From Fimbriimonadia bacterium (lineage in GTDB: Bacteria > Armatimonadota > Fimbriimonadia > Fimbriimonadales > GBS-DC), in assembly GCA_026129765.1 (NCBI GenBank), contig JAHCHP010000015.1:1-64000 (forward strand): a DNA stretch of 64,000 nt, written 5' to 3'. The position numbers and the translations under genes were made by a program. Below the pieces are notes generated by a model. That model searched no databases. It saw only the letters and a list, made by a program, of their open reading frames with translations, and had not been told where the DNA came from. Below are positions 9,010 through 17,141 of the stretch, one piece after another. Numbering within the stretch: the stretch's first letter is position 1; each line of letters opens with the position of its first letter.

Positions 9010-10137
9010 TCATTGTGCCTTCGCCTGAGAGCGGCTGCGGGCAGCAGCGACCATCAGCAAGAGCGCGGCGGTTAGCGCAACGGGATAGCCCGCCGCGACT
9101 TGGAGATCGGCAAAGCCTCCCGCCATCAAGGGACCCAACACATAGCCCAACGAATAGAACGCATGCATCACCGCCAGCGAAGTGCCGCGCATGGCTTCAG
9201 GAGCGCGGTCAAATGCCAACAGGTGAATCGCTGGAAATCCGAGACCGAAACCTGCCCCAAAAATGACCATCGCGCCCAAAACCCCATTCGGCAGCGAGAG
9301 GACCTCGGTCAACAGTGTGCCAACGATCATCATCACCAAGCCCATCCAAGCGCGCCCGTCCGCAGACCCCCGACGATAGAACGCCATCGTCAACACAGAC
9401 ACCAACGCGAACAGCCCCAAGATTCTCCCCCGAATATCGGGTCCCAAACCTGCCTGTTCAATCAAAACCGGCAAGCGAAACACTAACATTGCGCCCATTG
9501 CAAGGGTCATGCCCAGCGTAATCGCATTGATGCTTTGCAGCGACGGCAGGCTCAAGGCGCGCATGGGGAACAAATCCAAACGCTCTTCAGGAATCTGGAA
9601 GCGCTCTTTCAAACCCGTTTGCGCGCAGACCGTTGCCACCGCCATCGCCCCCGCCACCAGAAAGAAGAGCGTTCCAATGCCATAACTTTTTTCGACAATG
9701 CCTGCCATAGGGAACGCGAACAATGGCACAAAGCCGATAATCGCGCCTGCCCGCCCCATCGCGCGAGCGCGGTCAACCGATTGATCCCCGATCAGGGCAA
9801 ACATCGCAGGCACAAATACTGCGCCCGACAACCCATGCAGCAATCGCAAGACCAACAAGAGCCAAGCCGAATCGATAAAGCCATAGCCCGTAATCAATAC
9901 AGCCGCCGTTCCGAGACTCCAAACCATGGGGCGTTTGCGACCGAAACGGTCGATGATCGCGCCCGAAAAGAAATTGCCAATCAAGTTGGCAAGCGAATAG
10001 CCGCCCACAATCAAGCCTGCTAACCAAGCGGACGCGCCCAGCGACTTGGCATGGTTGGGCAGTGCGGGAGCCAGCGCGAAGGTGTCCAGAAAGGCGACTA
10101 AAGCCACAATCGCCAGCGCGATTTTGGACCAACTCAT
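9010..10137 (-). CDS. MFS transporter (12 TM sugar/drug exporter-like)
   Basis: A 375-residue major facilitator with about 12 hydrophobic segments. The signature between TM2 and TM3 is DRFGRKRPMVWS, with a second loop motif around RAMGRAGAIIG. The ATG overlaps the TGA of the upstream nucleoside hydrolase (ATGA, 4-bp overlap), so the two are translationally coupled. A role in nucleoside, base or ribose movement is inferred from this coupling. The sequence alone would equally fit a drug-efflux type. Confidence 0.85.
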   Translation of the reverse strand: MSWSKIALAIVALVAFLDTFALAPALPNHAKSLGASAWLAGLIVGGYSLANLIGNFFSGAIIDRFGRKRPMVWSLGTAAVLITGYGFIDSAWLLLVLRLLHGLSGAVFVPAMFALIGDQSVDRARAMGRAGAIIGFVPLFAFPMAGIVEKSYGIGTLFFLVAGAMAVATVCAQTGLKERFQIPEERLDLFPMRALSLPSLQSINAITLGMTLAMGAMLVFRLPVLIEQAGLGPDIRGRILGLFALVSVLTMAFYRRGSADGRAWMGLVMMIVGTLLTEVLSLPNGVLGAMVIFGAGFGLGFPAIHLLAFDRAPEAMRGTSLAVMHAFYSLGYVLGPLMAGGFADLQVAAGYPVALTAALLLMVAAARSRSQAKAQ

Positions 10138-11015
10138 TCGCGGTTGACCACCTCAAAATAGTGCTGAAAAAAACGCTCGATATTCACATCCACAGCGATC
10201 TCATGGGGACCATCGGTGAGGGGCGTCCAGCGATTTAGCCCAAAATTAGAGGATTCGTTCAAGTCGACCTCTATCGAGCCGAACTCAAACTGGCAGACTG
10301 AGGAATCGAACAAAGTGACCGCTGCCAATGGGTCATGAAAAGTCAGCCATTCATTATGATCAAACCAAACGCCAGAAAAATCCAACACCGGCTGCAAAAT
10401 GGGCGCGGTGAAGCGGGCGCGCACCTGCTCGGCATTCATCCTGACTCGCTGGCTAATATCCACGCCTATCGAACGATGTATCGGCGCGCGATAACGATAG
10501 ACTATCGCAGCCGCATGCGGATCACACCGGCAGTTCCATTCGCTATACTTATCCTTATAGGTCACAGGCATAAAGTTGCCAATCATCATCGTTAAACTGT
10601 TCAGCATCGCGGGCAGTTCAGGGTCTAACGCGAAGAGCAAAGCGATATTGGTTAAGGGACCAATCGTCAACAGATCGACTTCTCCCGGATACGCCCGTAT
10701 CGTTTCCCGCAGAAAGGGAATTGCCTCGCCTTGGGGAAACTCGCGGGTATGCGCCCATCGCTCTAAGGCAGCCGCTTGAGGCGCATGGGGTTGTTTCTGC
10801 TCCACGAACAGGGGGTCCGCCACACCGGGAAAGATGGGAACCGCTTTCCCAGCGGCTTCACACAGCGCGCTGACCATTTGCGCCCGCAGGACCGGTTCCC
10901 CGCTGACGGTCGTCACACCCAACAACTCACATTCTGGGTTCATCAGCAGGTATGCCAAGCAAACGGCATCGTCGATGTCGCTTCCAATATCGGTATCCAA
11001 TAACACTTTTCGCAC
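10134..11015 (-). CDS. Inosine-uridine preferring nucleoside hydrolase family protein
   Basis: A 293-residue enzyme that cleaves the N-glycosidic bond of ribonucleosides to base plus ribose. The diagnostic Ca-binding N-terminal cluster is DTDIGSDIDDAVCLAYLL. Further family segments are LTIGPLTNIALL and the metal/ribose-binding WNCRCDPHAA. The start codon is GTG, with AAAGG about 7 nt upstream. It is coupled to the MFS gene by a 4-bp overlap. Nucleoside salvage feeding ribokinase (3616) is plausible. Confidence 0.9.
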   Translation of the reverse strand: MRKVLLDTDIGSDIDDAVCLAYLLMNPECELLGVTTVSGEPVLRAQMVSALCEAAGKAVPIFPGVADPLFVEQKQPHAPQAAALERWAHTREFPQGEAIPFLRETIRAYPGEVDLLTIGPLTNIALLFALDPELPAMLNSLTMMIGNFMPVTYKDKYSEWNCRCDPHAAAIVYRYRAPIHRSIGVDISQRVRMNAEQVRARFTAPILQPVLDFSGVWFDHNEWLTFHDPLAAVTLFDSSVCQFEFGSIEVDLNESSNFGLNRWTPLTDGPHEIAVDVNIERFFQHYFEVVNRE

Positions 11016-11110
11016 GCCTATACCTTTCGCTTTTCGCGCTGAAAATCCTGTAGAGGCAGCCGCCTTTTTACAGGAATCACGCCCAATCTGCCGAAAGCAA
11101 ATCCATAGGG

Positions 11111-12577
11111 ATGAAGAAACGAATTAGTTGCTGGGCTTGGATAGGTATCGCTGCGCTTCTCTTCACGATAGGCGGCGCAGAAGGCGCGAATGCGCAAAAG
11201 TCATCTTCCCCTAAGCAGCCAACCCCTAAGAGCGACCCCCGCGCCAAAGCGCAAAGCAGCTCGCGTTCCAGTTTCACCAAGCCCGCCTCTTGGTTTGTGG
11301 AGGGAGCCTCCGAAGCCGCGACGCCGATGATTTTCCCGGTGCTGGGCGGTTCCCGCTGGTCCGATACGTTTGGCGCGCCGCGCGATAACGGCAAACGCAA
11401 GCATCATGGACAGGACATGCCCGCGGAAAAGATGAGACCCTTAGTGGCAGCCTTCGATGGCGTTGTCTACTTCTATCGAACCAAAGAACCCAACGCTCAC
11501 AATACCCTGCAGCTGCGCGGCGACAATGGCTGGACTGCGGTCTATATGCATATCAATAACGACACGCCCGGCACCGATGACGGCTTAGGCTCTTGGGACT
11601 ATGCTTTTCCCGCTTGGCTTCAACCGGGCGACCGCGTCATCGCGGGGCAGTTGATTGGCTGGGTGGGCGATAGCGGAAACGCGGAAGACACCGGCTCCCA
11701 TCTCCATTTTGAGCTGTATGCGCCTGACAGCATGGTCAATCCCGCCAACTCGCTTCGCGCGGCGCAAGTGATTTATGAGCCTCATCTGCAGTTGGCGCAT
11801 ACCGATCTCAAACCCCAGCCGGGCGAAATCTTTGTGGAAGGGGTCGCGCGCTCTGTCAACCCTACTACCCGAATCATTGTTCTGGATACCCAGGCAGAAT
11901 CGGACCCGAAAACGGGCAAAATCCTCGCGTCTCAGAAGCCCAAACGCCGCTGGATCGACCTGAAAGAAACGGACCTGATTCTCCGGGGCGAAAGCGTGTC
12001 TGCTATGACCTTAACCGAAGTTCAGCCCGGTATGCGATTGAGCCTCGTGGGAAAACAACCTCAACCGGATAAGGCGATTCAAGCGCGCTCCGCGTTTCTG
12101 TCGATTGAACGCCCTTTGATCGCCTCTAAAGAACCTGAACGCCCTGCAACGCCTCCTGCGCCCGTCGCTGCTCCGCCCGACGCCCGAACCGCCCAGTTGC
12201 TGACCCGAATCAATCAATACCGGCGCGATTATGGCGCGCCAGAACTGCGCTTCAGCCGGGAGCTGTCGGAGGTTTCGCTGGAACTCTGCAAACGCGGCGC
12301 AACGGTTTCGGCGGCTGAGTTGTGGGACGCCCTGAAATCCCGCGGCTATCCGATTGCCGCCATCTCCCGTTTGCAGGCATCAGGCGACACTCTGTCTGAC
12401 CCGGAAGCCGTGCTTGAGCGTTGGATCGCGCCCTCCGCGCCCTCGCGCCTCAGCCTGATGGAACCTTCGCTACGAGAGATTGGGCTTGCTTATGTCGCCT
12501 TTCCATACGGCTCTGAAGACACGATGCATTATCGCTGGATCGTGATTTTGGGCGCGCGAACTGAGGAGCCGCGTTGA
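11111..12577 (+). CDS. Secreted M23 peptidase with C-terminal CAP-like domain
   Basis: A 488-residue exported protein (signal peptide about 1-27). Residues ~80-225 form an M23/lysostaphin-like metallopeptidase. Zn ligands are visible in KHHGQDMPAE (H-x-x-x-D) and SHLHFELYAP (H-x-H), and the domain probably cuts peptidoglycan cross-links. Residues ~235-330 form a beta-rich linker (IIVLDTQAESDP). The C-terminal ~120 residues, from LLTRINQYRRDYGAPELRFS, resemble a CAP/SCP-like domain, although the typical CAP His residues are not obvious. Divergent from the nucleoside hydrolase gene. Confidence 0.82.
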   Translation: MKKRISCWAWIGIAALLFTIGGAEGANAQKSSSPKQPTPKSDPRAKAQSSSRSSFTKPASWFVEGASEAATPMIFPVLGGSRWSDTFGAPRDNGKRKHHGQDMPAEKMRPLVAAFDGVVYFYRTKEPNAHNTLQLRGDNGWTAVYMHINNDTPGTDDGLGSWDYAFPAWLQPGDRVIAGQLIGWVGDSGNAEDTGSHLHFELYAPDSMVNPANSLRAAQVIYEPHLQLAHTDLKPQPGEIFVEGVARSVNPTTRIIVLDTQAESDPKTGKILASQKPKRRWIDLKETDLILRGESVSAMTLTEVQPGMRLSLVGKQPQPDKAIQARSAFLSIERPLIASKEPERPATPPAPVAAPPDARTAQLLTRINQYRRDYGAPELRFSRELSEVSLELCKRGATVSAAELWDALKSRGYPIAAISRLQASGDTLSDPEAVLERWIAPSAPSRLSLMEPSLREIGLAYVAFPYGSEDTMHYRWIVILGARTEEPR

Positions 12578-12585
12578 CCCATTGG

Positions 12586-12614
12586 TTGAAAATTAACCCG
12601 ATTTACGCCATACT
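12586..12614 (+). promoter_or_regulatory. Sigma-70-type promoter, probably leaderless, for the HEAT-thioredoxin gene
   Basis: TTGAAA (12586-12591), 17-bp spacer, CATACT (12609-12614), then only ATAAC before the ATG at 12620. No Shine-Dalgarno sequence fits in that gap, which suggests a leaderless transcript. Confidence 0.5.
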
Positions 12615-12619
12615 ATAAC

Positions 12620-13729
12620 ATGGAAACAATGAAAGCGAAAAAACGGTGGATTTGGCTGATAGCAGCGGCGTTGATCCTGGGGGTCGCAGCAGGCGCGCGC
12701 TTTGGGTTCTTTAGCCTGTCCATCCGCAATCCGATGGGTGAAAGCCTGGAGGTGGTCACATTGCGCGAGCAGTTCGGCAATATGACCCCAGAGCAAAAAC
12801 AGACCGCCCTGACAGAAGCGATCCGTTCTCCCAATCCCAGTATGCGCCAAGAGGCGATTGAACTGATGGGCGAATGGAGACTCAAGGAGACAGTGAGCCT
12901 GATCGAGGGCGCGTTCGCCGATTCGTTCGCGGACACTCGCATGGCTTCTTTGCGCGTGCTGCCCCGCTTGGACCCTGACCGTGGAGCGCGTCTTTTGGTC
13001 AGCGCGCTGCAAGATCATGACCGCCAAGTCCGGCGCGATGCTGCCAATCAATTAAAATTCCGAAAAGACAAACGCGCCCTGCCTGCGCTTGTGCGCGCTC
13101 TGGATGACGAAGACGAAATCACGCGCATTTTTGTGATGGGCGCGCTTCACAACATTACAAACTACCCCATCAGAATCAAGGCAAGCGCAAGTCCAGAAGT
13201 CCACCAGCAGGCGGTTCAACGATGGAAACGCTGGTGGAAAACCGCAAAGATCGATTGGCAAACGGAAATTGCTTGGGTCGAGAAAATTAAACCGGTTCAT
13301 CCCACCCATCCCGACGAAACCCCCTCGCTGACCATCAAAATGGGGGATCGCTCAGTCATGCTGGGCGAATTGAAGGGGAAGGTGGTCATGCTTCACTTTT
13401 GGGGAACTTGGTGCCATTCTTGCCTGAATGAATTAAACATTTTGAAATCGATTCACGAGGATTACGGCAATCAGCCGTTCGCGCTTATCGGGCTGGCAGT
13501 GGAGGAGGAAAAAGACTCGAAAGCGTTCCGAAAATTCTGCGAGGAACATCAGATACGCTACCCGCAAGCGATGGTGGAAGATTCGGTCGCGAAACTGTTC
13601 CATGCGCGCGGTATCCCCACGACAATCTTGATCGATGCGGAGGGTAACATTCGCTATCGTTGGGAAGGCGAACGCGACGGAAGCACTTTCCGAAAAGCGA
13701 TTGACCGTCTCCTCATGGAACGGTCTTAA
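12620..13729 (+). CDS. Membrane-anchored HEAT-repeat protein with TlpA-like thioredoxin domain
   Basis: A 369-residue fusion. A signal-anchor helix (about 9-30) is followed by three or four HEAT-like repeats (~40-185; MRQEAIELMGEW, TRMASLRVLPRL, VRRDAANQLKF). A TlpA/ResA-type thioredoxin domain (~225-365) follows. Its redox motif WCHSC sits in HFWGTWCHSCLNEL, with the cis-Pro in RGIPTTILID. The thioredoxin domain should lie in the periplasm and reduce or isomerise disulfides; the HEAT scaffold probably docks a partner. Family activity is well known, but this pairing is less usual. Confidence 0.85.
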   Translation: METMKAKKRWIWLIAAALILGVAAGARFGFFSLSIRNPMGESLEVVTLREQFGNMTPEQKQTALTEAIRSPNPSMRQEAIELMGEWRLKETVSLIEGAFADSFADTRMASLRVLPRLDPDRGARLLVSALQDHDRQVRRDAANQLKFRKDKRALPALVRALDDEDEITRIFVMGALHNITNYPIRIKASASPEVHQQAVQRWKRWWKTAKIDWQTEIAWVEKIKPVHPTHPDETPSLTIKMGDRSVMLGELKGKVVMLHFWGTWCHSCLNELNILKSIHEDYGNQPFALIGLAVEEEKDSKAFRKFCEEHQIRYPQAMVEDSVAKLFHARGIPTTILIDAEGNIRYRWEGERDGSTFRKAIDRLLMERS

Positions 13730-13764
13730 GGATTGTTAGGTATCATTACTAAGGTGACAAATTT

Positions 13765-14028
13765 ATGCAGCCATCGGTTTTAGAGGGAACTTGGGAAGAG
13801 ATCATGCTCCATGCGCAAGAATTGGCAGGAAAACGGATTCGTCTGATCCTGCTTTCGGAAGAAGAGCATAACCAAACGGACTCTGTCTCACCGAACACGC
13901 CTTTGTTGAAAGCCTTAGATGAAATTGCTCAGAGACAGCAAACCCGTCGAGAAACCTCCACCGAAGGCTCTCAGGAAATACTCCGACAAGCCAGGGAGGG
14001 CGGTTTGTATGGCAACGAATCTGGATGA
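13765..14028 (+). CDS. Putative antitoxin (VapB-like) upstream of a PIN toxin
   Basis: An 87-residue acidic small protein starting MQPSVLEGTWEEI. The N-terminal ~35 residues (AGKRIRLILLSEEE) resemble short beta-strand antitoxin leaders, and the tail is charged and probably disordered. The next gene, a PIN-domain toxin, starts 20 bp before this stop, the usual antitoxin-first order. AAGGTG lies about 9 nt before the ATG. I do not recognise a named DNA-binding fold. Confidence 0.6.
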   Translation: MQPSVLEGTWEEIMLHAQELAGKRIRLILLSEEEHNQTDSVSPNTPLLKALDEIAQRQQTRRETSTEGSQEILRQAREGGLYGNESG

Positions 14029-14489
14029 TAGCGCAAAGGCTATTGTTGTCGACGCGAATGTGATAATAGCCATTGCTTCCAAAGAAACAGGACGACATCA
14101 CATCGCGCAGACTGAGTTAACCCGTTATGCACAACTGGGTTATGTACTTTATACGCCTGGCGTTGCCATTGCTGAAACCCTTTATGTTTTGTGCCAGAAA
14201 CAGCAAAAAGGGCTGTTAACTCCTGTAGAGTATTCGCAAGCCATTCAGGATTTTGAGTATTTAATGCAAGTAATTTTGCCTTCTCCTCAAGGAGATAGAT
14301 ATTTAATTGCATCTGGGGAACAAATTCGAAAGGGTTACGGTTGCAGTCGCTCGGCAGATTCTCTTTATCTCGCGTTGGCAAGTCAACTTCTTTCCAAAGT
14401 CTCTGGTAAAGTTGCTTACGTTTGACAGAGATTTGGTCAATCACGCCGCTAAAAACGCTCCAAGTGTAGAGGTACAGGTGCTACTATAG
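14009..14489 (+). pseudogene. PIN-domain (VapC-like) toxin, frameshifted near its C-terminus
   Basis: From ATG 14009 the frame encodes a PIN ribonuclease: VVDANVIIAI carries the first catalytic Asp, IAETLYVL the conserved Glu, and SRSADSLYLALA the third acidic position. That frame stops at 14425 after GKVAYV. The expected continuation, LLTFDRDLVNHAA with the fourth acidic position (TFDRDL), lies in the +1-type frame and runs to 14489. A shift of one or two bases between about 14,395 and 14,420, near TCCAAAGTCTCTGG, would restore a ~160-residue VapC. Either the toxin is inactivated or the assembly has an indel. Confidence 0.7.
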
Positions 14490-14553
14490 AACCGATTTGC
14501 TACAGACTCATTTTAGAGTATAAGAACGCGAAGTTATTGCAAAAATAACAATC

Positions 14554-15855
14554 CTAATCATTCTCTTGCCCGAAAACCCGTTGATAGGTTTCATTTAGAT
14601 GACGTAAGTGATGCTGCAGGTTGAGGCACTGGCGAACCTCCTCCTCGCTCAAAACATCGCGAACCTCGGAGTCTGCCAACAGACTCTCCAAGAAACCCTG
14701 TCCTTCCCAAGCCTTCGCCGCGTTGCGCTGTACCAACTTATATGCATGTTCCCGAGATAGCCCTTTGCCAATCAATGCCAGCATCACATGCTCGCTAAAA
14801 GGCAGATCTCCCATCAGCTTCAAGTTCTTCACCATTTGCTCAGGAAAAACGATCAACCCATCCATGATCGTCGTGAATTTTTTCAACATCCAATGAACCA
14901 GCAGGCAACTATCCGGCAACGCGATACGCTCCACGCTGGAGTTGGTGAGGTCGCGTTCATGCCAAGTGCAGACGCTCTCTAAAATCGTTAGCGCGTTTGC
15001 CCGAACCAGGCGCGCCAAACCGCTCACCGTTTCGCAGTTCCATGGGTTCCGCTTATGGGGCATCGCCGAAGAGCCGGTCTGCCCCGCCGCAAAGGCTTCT
15101 TGCAACTCCAGAATCTCGGTACGCTGCAGATTGCGGACCTCCGTCGCAAAACGCTCTAAAGAGGCTGCCAACACCGCAAAAGCGTTCATCAAAGTAGCAT
15201 GGCGGTCACGCGAGATGATTTGCGTGGAAACGGGATCGGGCTTGAGTCCCAACCGCTCACAAACAAACGCTTCCACGCGTGGGTCAGCATTGCCGTGAAT
15301 CCCGACTGCGCCCGAGACCTTGCCGACTGAGACCTCCTCTCTTGCCCGTTGCAATCTCTCTCTATGCCGCTGCATCTCCGCATACCAATTGCACAGTTTG
15401 AACCCAAAGGTGATCGGCTCCGCATGGATGCCGTGCGTGCGCCCAATCATAGGAGTGTTTTTATGCTCGTAAGCCAATCGCTTTATGACCGTCATCAGCT
15501 CATTGCAGCCCTCCAAAATCAAATCGACTGATTGCCTTAGCCGGATCGCGAGCGCGGTATCCACCACGTCATACGAGGTGATCCCATAATGCACCCATCG
15601 CCCTTCTTCCCCCACATTTTCCGCAACATTGCGCACGAACGCCATCACATCATGGCGCGTTTCGCGTTCTAACTCGTTGATTCGGGCGATCTCAAAGCGC
15701 GCGCGTTCGCGAATGATGGCAGGCGCGTTCGCTGGGATATAATCATACTGCGCCATCCCTTCACAAATCGCGATTTCCACTTCCAGCCACGTCTGAAACT
15801 TGTTCTGTTCGCTCCAAACCGCGCTCATCTCTGGGGTTGTGTATCGTTCTATCAT
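14554..15855 (-). CDS. purB: Adenylosuccinate lyase
   Basis: A 433-residue enzyme of purine synthesis that cleaves SAICAR and adenylosuccinate, releasing fumarate. The fumarase/aspartase superfamily signature is GSSAMPHKRNPWNCE (catalytic flexible loop). The catalytic His region is GRTHGIHAEPITFG, and the N-terminus IERYTTPEMSAVWSE is typical of bacterial PurB. The ATG is preceded by a TATAAT hexamer only 5 nt away and no ribosome site (see the promoter entry). The upstream methyltransferase ends within that hexamer. Confidence 0.95.
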   Translation of the reverse strand: MIERYTTPEMSAVWSEQNKFQTWLEVEIAICEGMAQYDYIPANAPAIIRERARFEIARINELERETRHDVMAFVRNVAENVGEEGRWVHYGITSYDVVDTALAIRLRQSVDLILEGCNELMTVIKRLAYEHKNTPMIGRTHGIHAEPITFGFKLCNWYAEMQRHRERLQRAREEVSVGKVSGAVGIHGNADPRVEAFVCERLGLKPDPVSTQIISRDRHATLMNAFAVLAASLERFATEVRNLQRTEILELQEAFAAGQTGSSAMPHKRNPWNCETVSGLARLVRANALTILESVCTWHERDLTNSSVERIALPDSCLLVHWMLKKFTTIMDGLIVFPEQMVKNLKLMGDLPFSEHVMLALIGKGLSREHAYKLVQRNAAKAWEGQGFLESLLADSEVRDVLSEEEVRQCLNLQHHLRHLNETYQRVFGQEND

Positions 15856-15860
15856 AGCTG

Positions 15861-15866
15861 ATTATA
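15861..15866 (-). promoter_or_regulatory. -10 hexamer (TATAAT) 5 nt from the purB start
   Basis: On the minus strand TATAAT is followed by CAGCT and then ATG. Initiation about 6-7 nt downstream of the hexamer would begin at the start codon, giving a leaderless purB mRNA. No clear -35 is visible. The hexamer overlaps the methyltransferase stop codon. Confidence 0.45.
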
Positions 15867-17133
15867 ATTGTACCTGCCCGCCCTTGCATCTCTCTAAACG
15901 AACAGGCACGCGCTTAAGCATCGAAGTGGTCAGATGAGGCACAAAATCCCGGTACAGCGTCTGCACATAATGCTGAACCTCCGCGCTGTTCAAATAAGAG
16001 GCGATGGCGTACAGAGGTAGCCCCTCCCGCTTTGGTACAAGATGGAATTCTTCCCGCCAAGGATAACACTTTTCATCTACCACCGCCACCACGCGGGTTC
16101 CTTTCGTATGCCCAACAATTATATGTGGGATACCATAAAAAGCCCGCATGCTAGACGCATCCTCCAGGCGCATCCAGCAACTTGAATAACACGTTTCATA
16201 ATCGATCCACGCTTGAACGCCTTCTCCTTTACCCAATACATGAAATTTCAGATTGCGCCCGGTCAAAACCGGCACGTCGCCCGGAAGCGGCGCTTCGCGC
16301 GTTAGAGGGCTAACTTTGAAATGGGTGCTGCGGGACGCAAAATGAATAGAGAAAAGCTCCTCTAATGGAATCCCTGATCGCTCAAAACGCTTTGCCTCAG
16401 GCGTCTCAAAGCCGATCATCTCTCCTTGATATGATGACTGTTCTAACAGGAGAGGCGCGCGCGCATACCCTTTGTCGTACAATGCTAATCCATGCCCGCC
16501 CTTTTGAAATCGCAGCACCACCGCCGTCACATTGCGCTTCGGAAAAATTCGCCCCACATAGTAAACTTCTAACCGTCCATGCGATGCCAGATAGCGGCGA
16601 AGCCGGGAAAAATCGTCCAGCACCAGCCAAGTTGCGGGAACCACAAACACCATCTGCCCTTCAGGTTTGAGCAGGCGTACCCCCTGCTCCATGAACGCGC
16701 CATAGAGATTATACTTCCCTCGCCAAGTCTCGAACCGTTTTTGATAAAGATCTTTTCGCTCCTTCAGCGCGTGAATGGGGTAATGGCTCTTATCGCCCAC
16801 AATCCCATAAGGCGGATTACCGATAATCAGGTCGAACCGCTGGGGCGTATCCCACAGGAGGAAATCGCCCCGATGCAATTCGATAGGCTCTCCCTCTTGA
16901 AACCAAGCCTGAGCCTGCAGATGCGCCAACGATTCAGGATTAATTTCTGAGCCAGTCAATACACAGCGAGCGTCTTCTAACGCTTTGAGAAAAGGCGCAG
17001 CACCACAGGCAGGTTCCAACACGCGCCAACCGGGTTGCGGAGCCGCCAATGCCACCATCCACTGCACTAATTCAGCGGGTGTCTCCACAAAGCCTAAAGC
17101 CCGTCCGCTTGCCTTTACTTGTGTGTTTCTCAA
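15862..17133 (-). CDS. M.TaqI-like adenine-N6 DNA methyltransferase (TCGA-type), no adjacent endonuclease
   Basis: From the TTG at 17133 this is 423 residues, against 421 for M.TaqI of Thermus aquaticus, which I recognise along most of its length. The shared segments are VETPAELVQWMV, motif I VLEPACGAAPFLKAL, motif IV NPPYGIVGDKSHYPIH (Asn near residue 106, as in M.TaqI), KYNLYGAF, FVVPATWLVLDDFS, PVLTGRNLK and YPWREEFHLVPK. It should transfer a methyl group to adenine, probably in TCGA. The open frame extends to 17316 but would overlap the S9 peptidase by 175 bp; GTG at 17160 is another possible start. No TaqI-like nuclease lies on either side (purB and an S9 peptidase flank it), so it looks like a solitary methyltransferase. 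Confidence 0.88.
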   Translation of the reverse strand: MRNTQVKASGRALGFVETPAELVQWMVALAAPQPGWRVLEPACGAAPFLKALEDARCVLTGSEINPESLAHLQAQAWFQEGEPIELHRGDFLLWDTPQRFDLIIGNPPYGIVGDKSHYPIHALKERKDLYQKRFETWRGKYNLYGAFMEQGVRLLKPEGQMVFVVPATWLVLDDFSRLRRYLASHGRLEVYYVGRIFPKRNVTAVVLRFQKGGHGLALYDKGYARAPLLLEQSSYQGEMIGFETPEAKRFERSGIPLEELFSIHFASRSTHFKVSPLTREAPLPGDVPVLTGRNLKFHVLGKGEGVQAWIDYETCYSSCWMRLEDASSMRAFYGIPHIIVGHTKGTRVVAVVDEKCYPWREEFHLVPKREGLPLYAIASYLNSAEVQHYVQTLYRDFVPHLTTSMLKRVPVRLERCKGGQVQL

Positions 17134-17141
17134 CCCGCTGC

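Noticed and set aside
14423..14425. Selenocysteine at the TGA ending the PIN toxin frame
   Set aside because: Sequence after the TGA in the same frame is not PIN-like; the expected C-terminus is in a different frame, so an indel explains it.
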